Notes under the pieces: model-generated | The model's input: only the letters and a program-made list of their open reading frames with translations | Database searches by the model: none | What the model was told of the DNA's origin: nothing | Shown here: positions 63,555 to 64,000 of the stretch, one piece after another | Layout: every line of letters begins with the position of its first letter | Position numbering within the stretch: position 1 is the first letter of the stretch | Program-made: the position numbers and the translations under genes | DNA from: Clostridia bacterium | GTDB lineage: Bacteria; Bacillota; Clostridia; Lachnospirales; Lachnospiraceae | NCBI GenBank assembly: GCA_910575625.1 | Contig: CAJTFD010000014.1 | Location: forward strand, 58,277 to 122,276 | DNA: 64,000 nucleotides | Reading direction: 5' to 3'

Positions 63555-64000
63555 ATGAAGATGAGGTTCAGGAAGACGCCCATGAGCCGGAGGGTCAGCT
63601 ATTGCTATGAGTCCGTGACGGGGGAGAAGTTCCGCATCAGCGCGGAAGAGTACGGGGCGGAGACGGTCAGCCTGCTGCACCGGATGGATGACAGCGAGGT
63701 CAGGAACAACCTGAGTACAGGGAAGCCGGGCATCCAGAAATGGCAGGAGGAGGCGGCCAGGCAGTGGAGGGAGCGGCATCCGGATGAGGAGCCGCCGAAG
63801 AACTGGGTGCTGTCGCTGGACAGCCTTACGGGGGAGGACGGCAGCGGCATGGCGGATGACAGCCAGTATATGAAGGAGGCAGTGGACAGGGCGGCGCAGG
63901 AAGAGGCAGACCCGCTGAAGGAGCTCCTGCATGAGTGCGTGGAGGAAATGGATGGGGATTCGCAGAGGCTTTACCAGAGGTATTACATGGAGGATGCCGT
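63555..64000 (+). CDS. Sigma-70-like regulatory protein, 3' truncated by window end
   Basis: ATG 63555, with AAGGAGG 6 bases upstream, opens a frame that runs off the window after about 148 residues. It starts MKMRFRKTPMSRRVSYCYES and ends LLHECVEEMDGDSQRLYQRY, which looks like the beginning of a sigma region 4 helix set. Proteins of this kind in clostridial mobile elements are annotated as sigma-70-like. Without the C-terminal helix-turn-helix in view this remains probable only. Confidence 0.6.
   Translation, partial: MKMRFRKTPMSRRVSYCYESVTGEKFRISAEEYGAETVSLLHRMDDSEVRNNLSTGKPGIQKWQEEAARQWRERHPDEEPPKNWVLSLDSLTGEDGSGMADDSQYMKEAVDRAAQEEADPLKELLHECVEEMDGDSQRLYQRYYMEDA

Noticed and set aside
63368..63610. 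80-residue Cys/Ala-rich plus-strand frame
   Set aside because: No ribosome site; overlaps the start of the better supported sigma-like gene in another frame.
1..64000. CRISPR arrays, tRNA or rRNA genes
   Set aside because: No regularly spaced direct repeats of CRISPR size other than the repA iterons, which have no spacers, and no tRNA or rRNA-like sequence seen in the gaps by eye.

Overview
The window looks like a chromosomal segment of an anaerobic Clostridia bacterium, most likely Lachnospiraceae. The evidence is HydF (FeFe-hydrogenase maturation), LL-diaminopimelate aminotransferase plus DapF, PPi-dependent phosphofructokinase and pyruvate phosphate dikinase, a DUF5685/J-domain pair, a multidomain flavodiiron protein, strong AGGAGG ribosome sites, and clostridial-type conjugative-element genes. 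Species cannot be named from the sequence alone. No rRNA, tRNA or CRISPR was seen.

Layout, 1-15.8 kb: a 5'-truncated Ca2+-type P-ATPase faces a hybrid histidine kinase across a shared terminator. Then come hydF, a small Xre regulator, glnA with an ANTAR regulator, dapF, dapL, gatCAB and a MATE exporter. A tandem structured repeat lies between gatB and the MATE gene. 15.8-23.4 kb: an accessory catabolic cluster of three divergent UroD/MtaA-type methyltransferase-like proteins, an MFS carrier, an APC permease and a convergent PucR-type regulator. 23.5-31.8 kb: an M20 amidohydrolase, a D-aminoacylase-like amidohydrolase and a complete polyamine-type ABC importer (potABCD), then a PTS Enzyme I gene broken by a one-base shift at a G8 tract. 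31.7-51.9 kb: a homocysteine methyltransferase-like gene, DUF5685/J-domain/membrane genes, a bacteriohemerythrin followed in frame by a Pro/Asn/Thr-rich membrane protein, recQ, flavodiiron protein and comFB-like genes, a two-component system beside an ABC-2 exporter, glyS, pfp and ppdK.

52-64 kb is mobile DNA, probably two modules. The first carries DUF6075, a DUF3970-like gene, parA, parB, a RepA_N initiator with internal 23-bp iterons, small accessory genes, a PcfB-like gene and a virD4/traG gene cut off just before its Walker A loop. The second starts at that break: a SymE-like gene, a second unrelated-looking parAB pair, small hypothetical genes, an Xre regulator and a sigma-70-like gene that runs off the window. 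The simplest reading is one integrative element inserted into the coupling-protein gene of another. A palindrome with core TGGACA-NNA-TGTCCA recurs at three gene junctions of the first module and once inside parB of the second.

Working together: glnA with its ANTAR partner handles nitrogen assimilation; dapL and dapF supply meso-diaminopimelate; gatCAB amidates mischarged tRNA; pfp and ppdK give a PPi-linked glycolysis. The UroD cluster and the pot/deacylase cluster look like two separate substrate-uptake and catabolism systems. The most unusual non-coding signals are the tandem repeat at 14.1-14.5 kb, whose two copies show compensatory changes in three helices, and the iterons inside repA.
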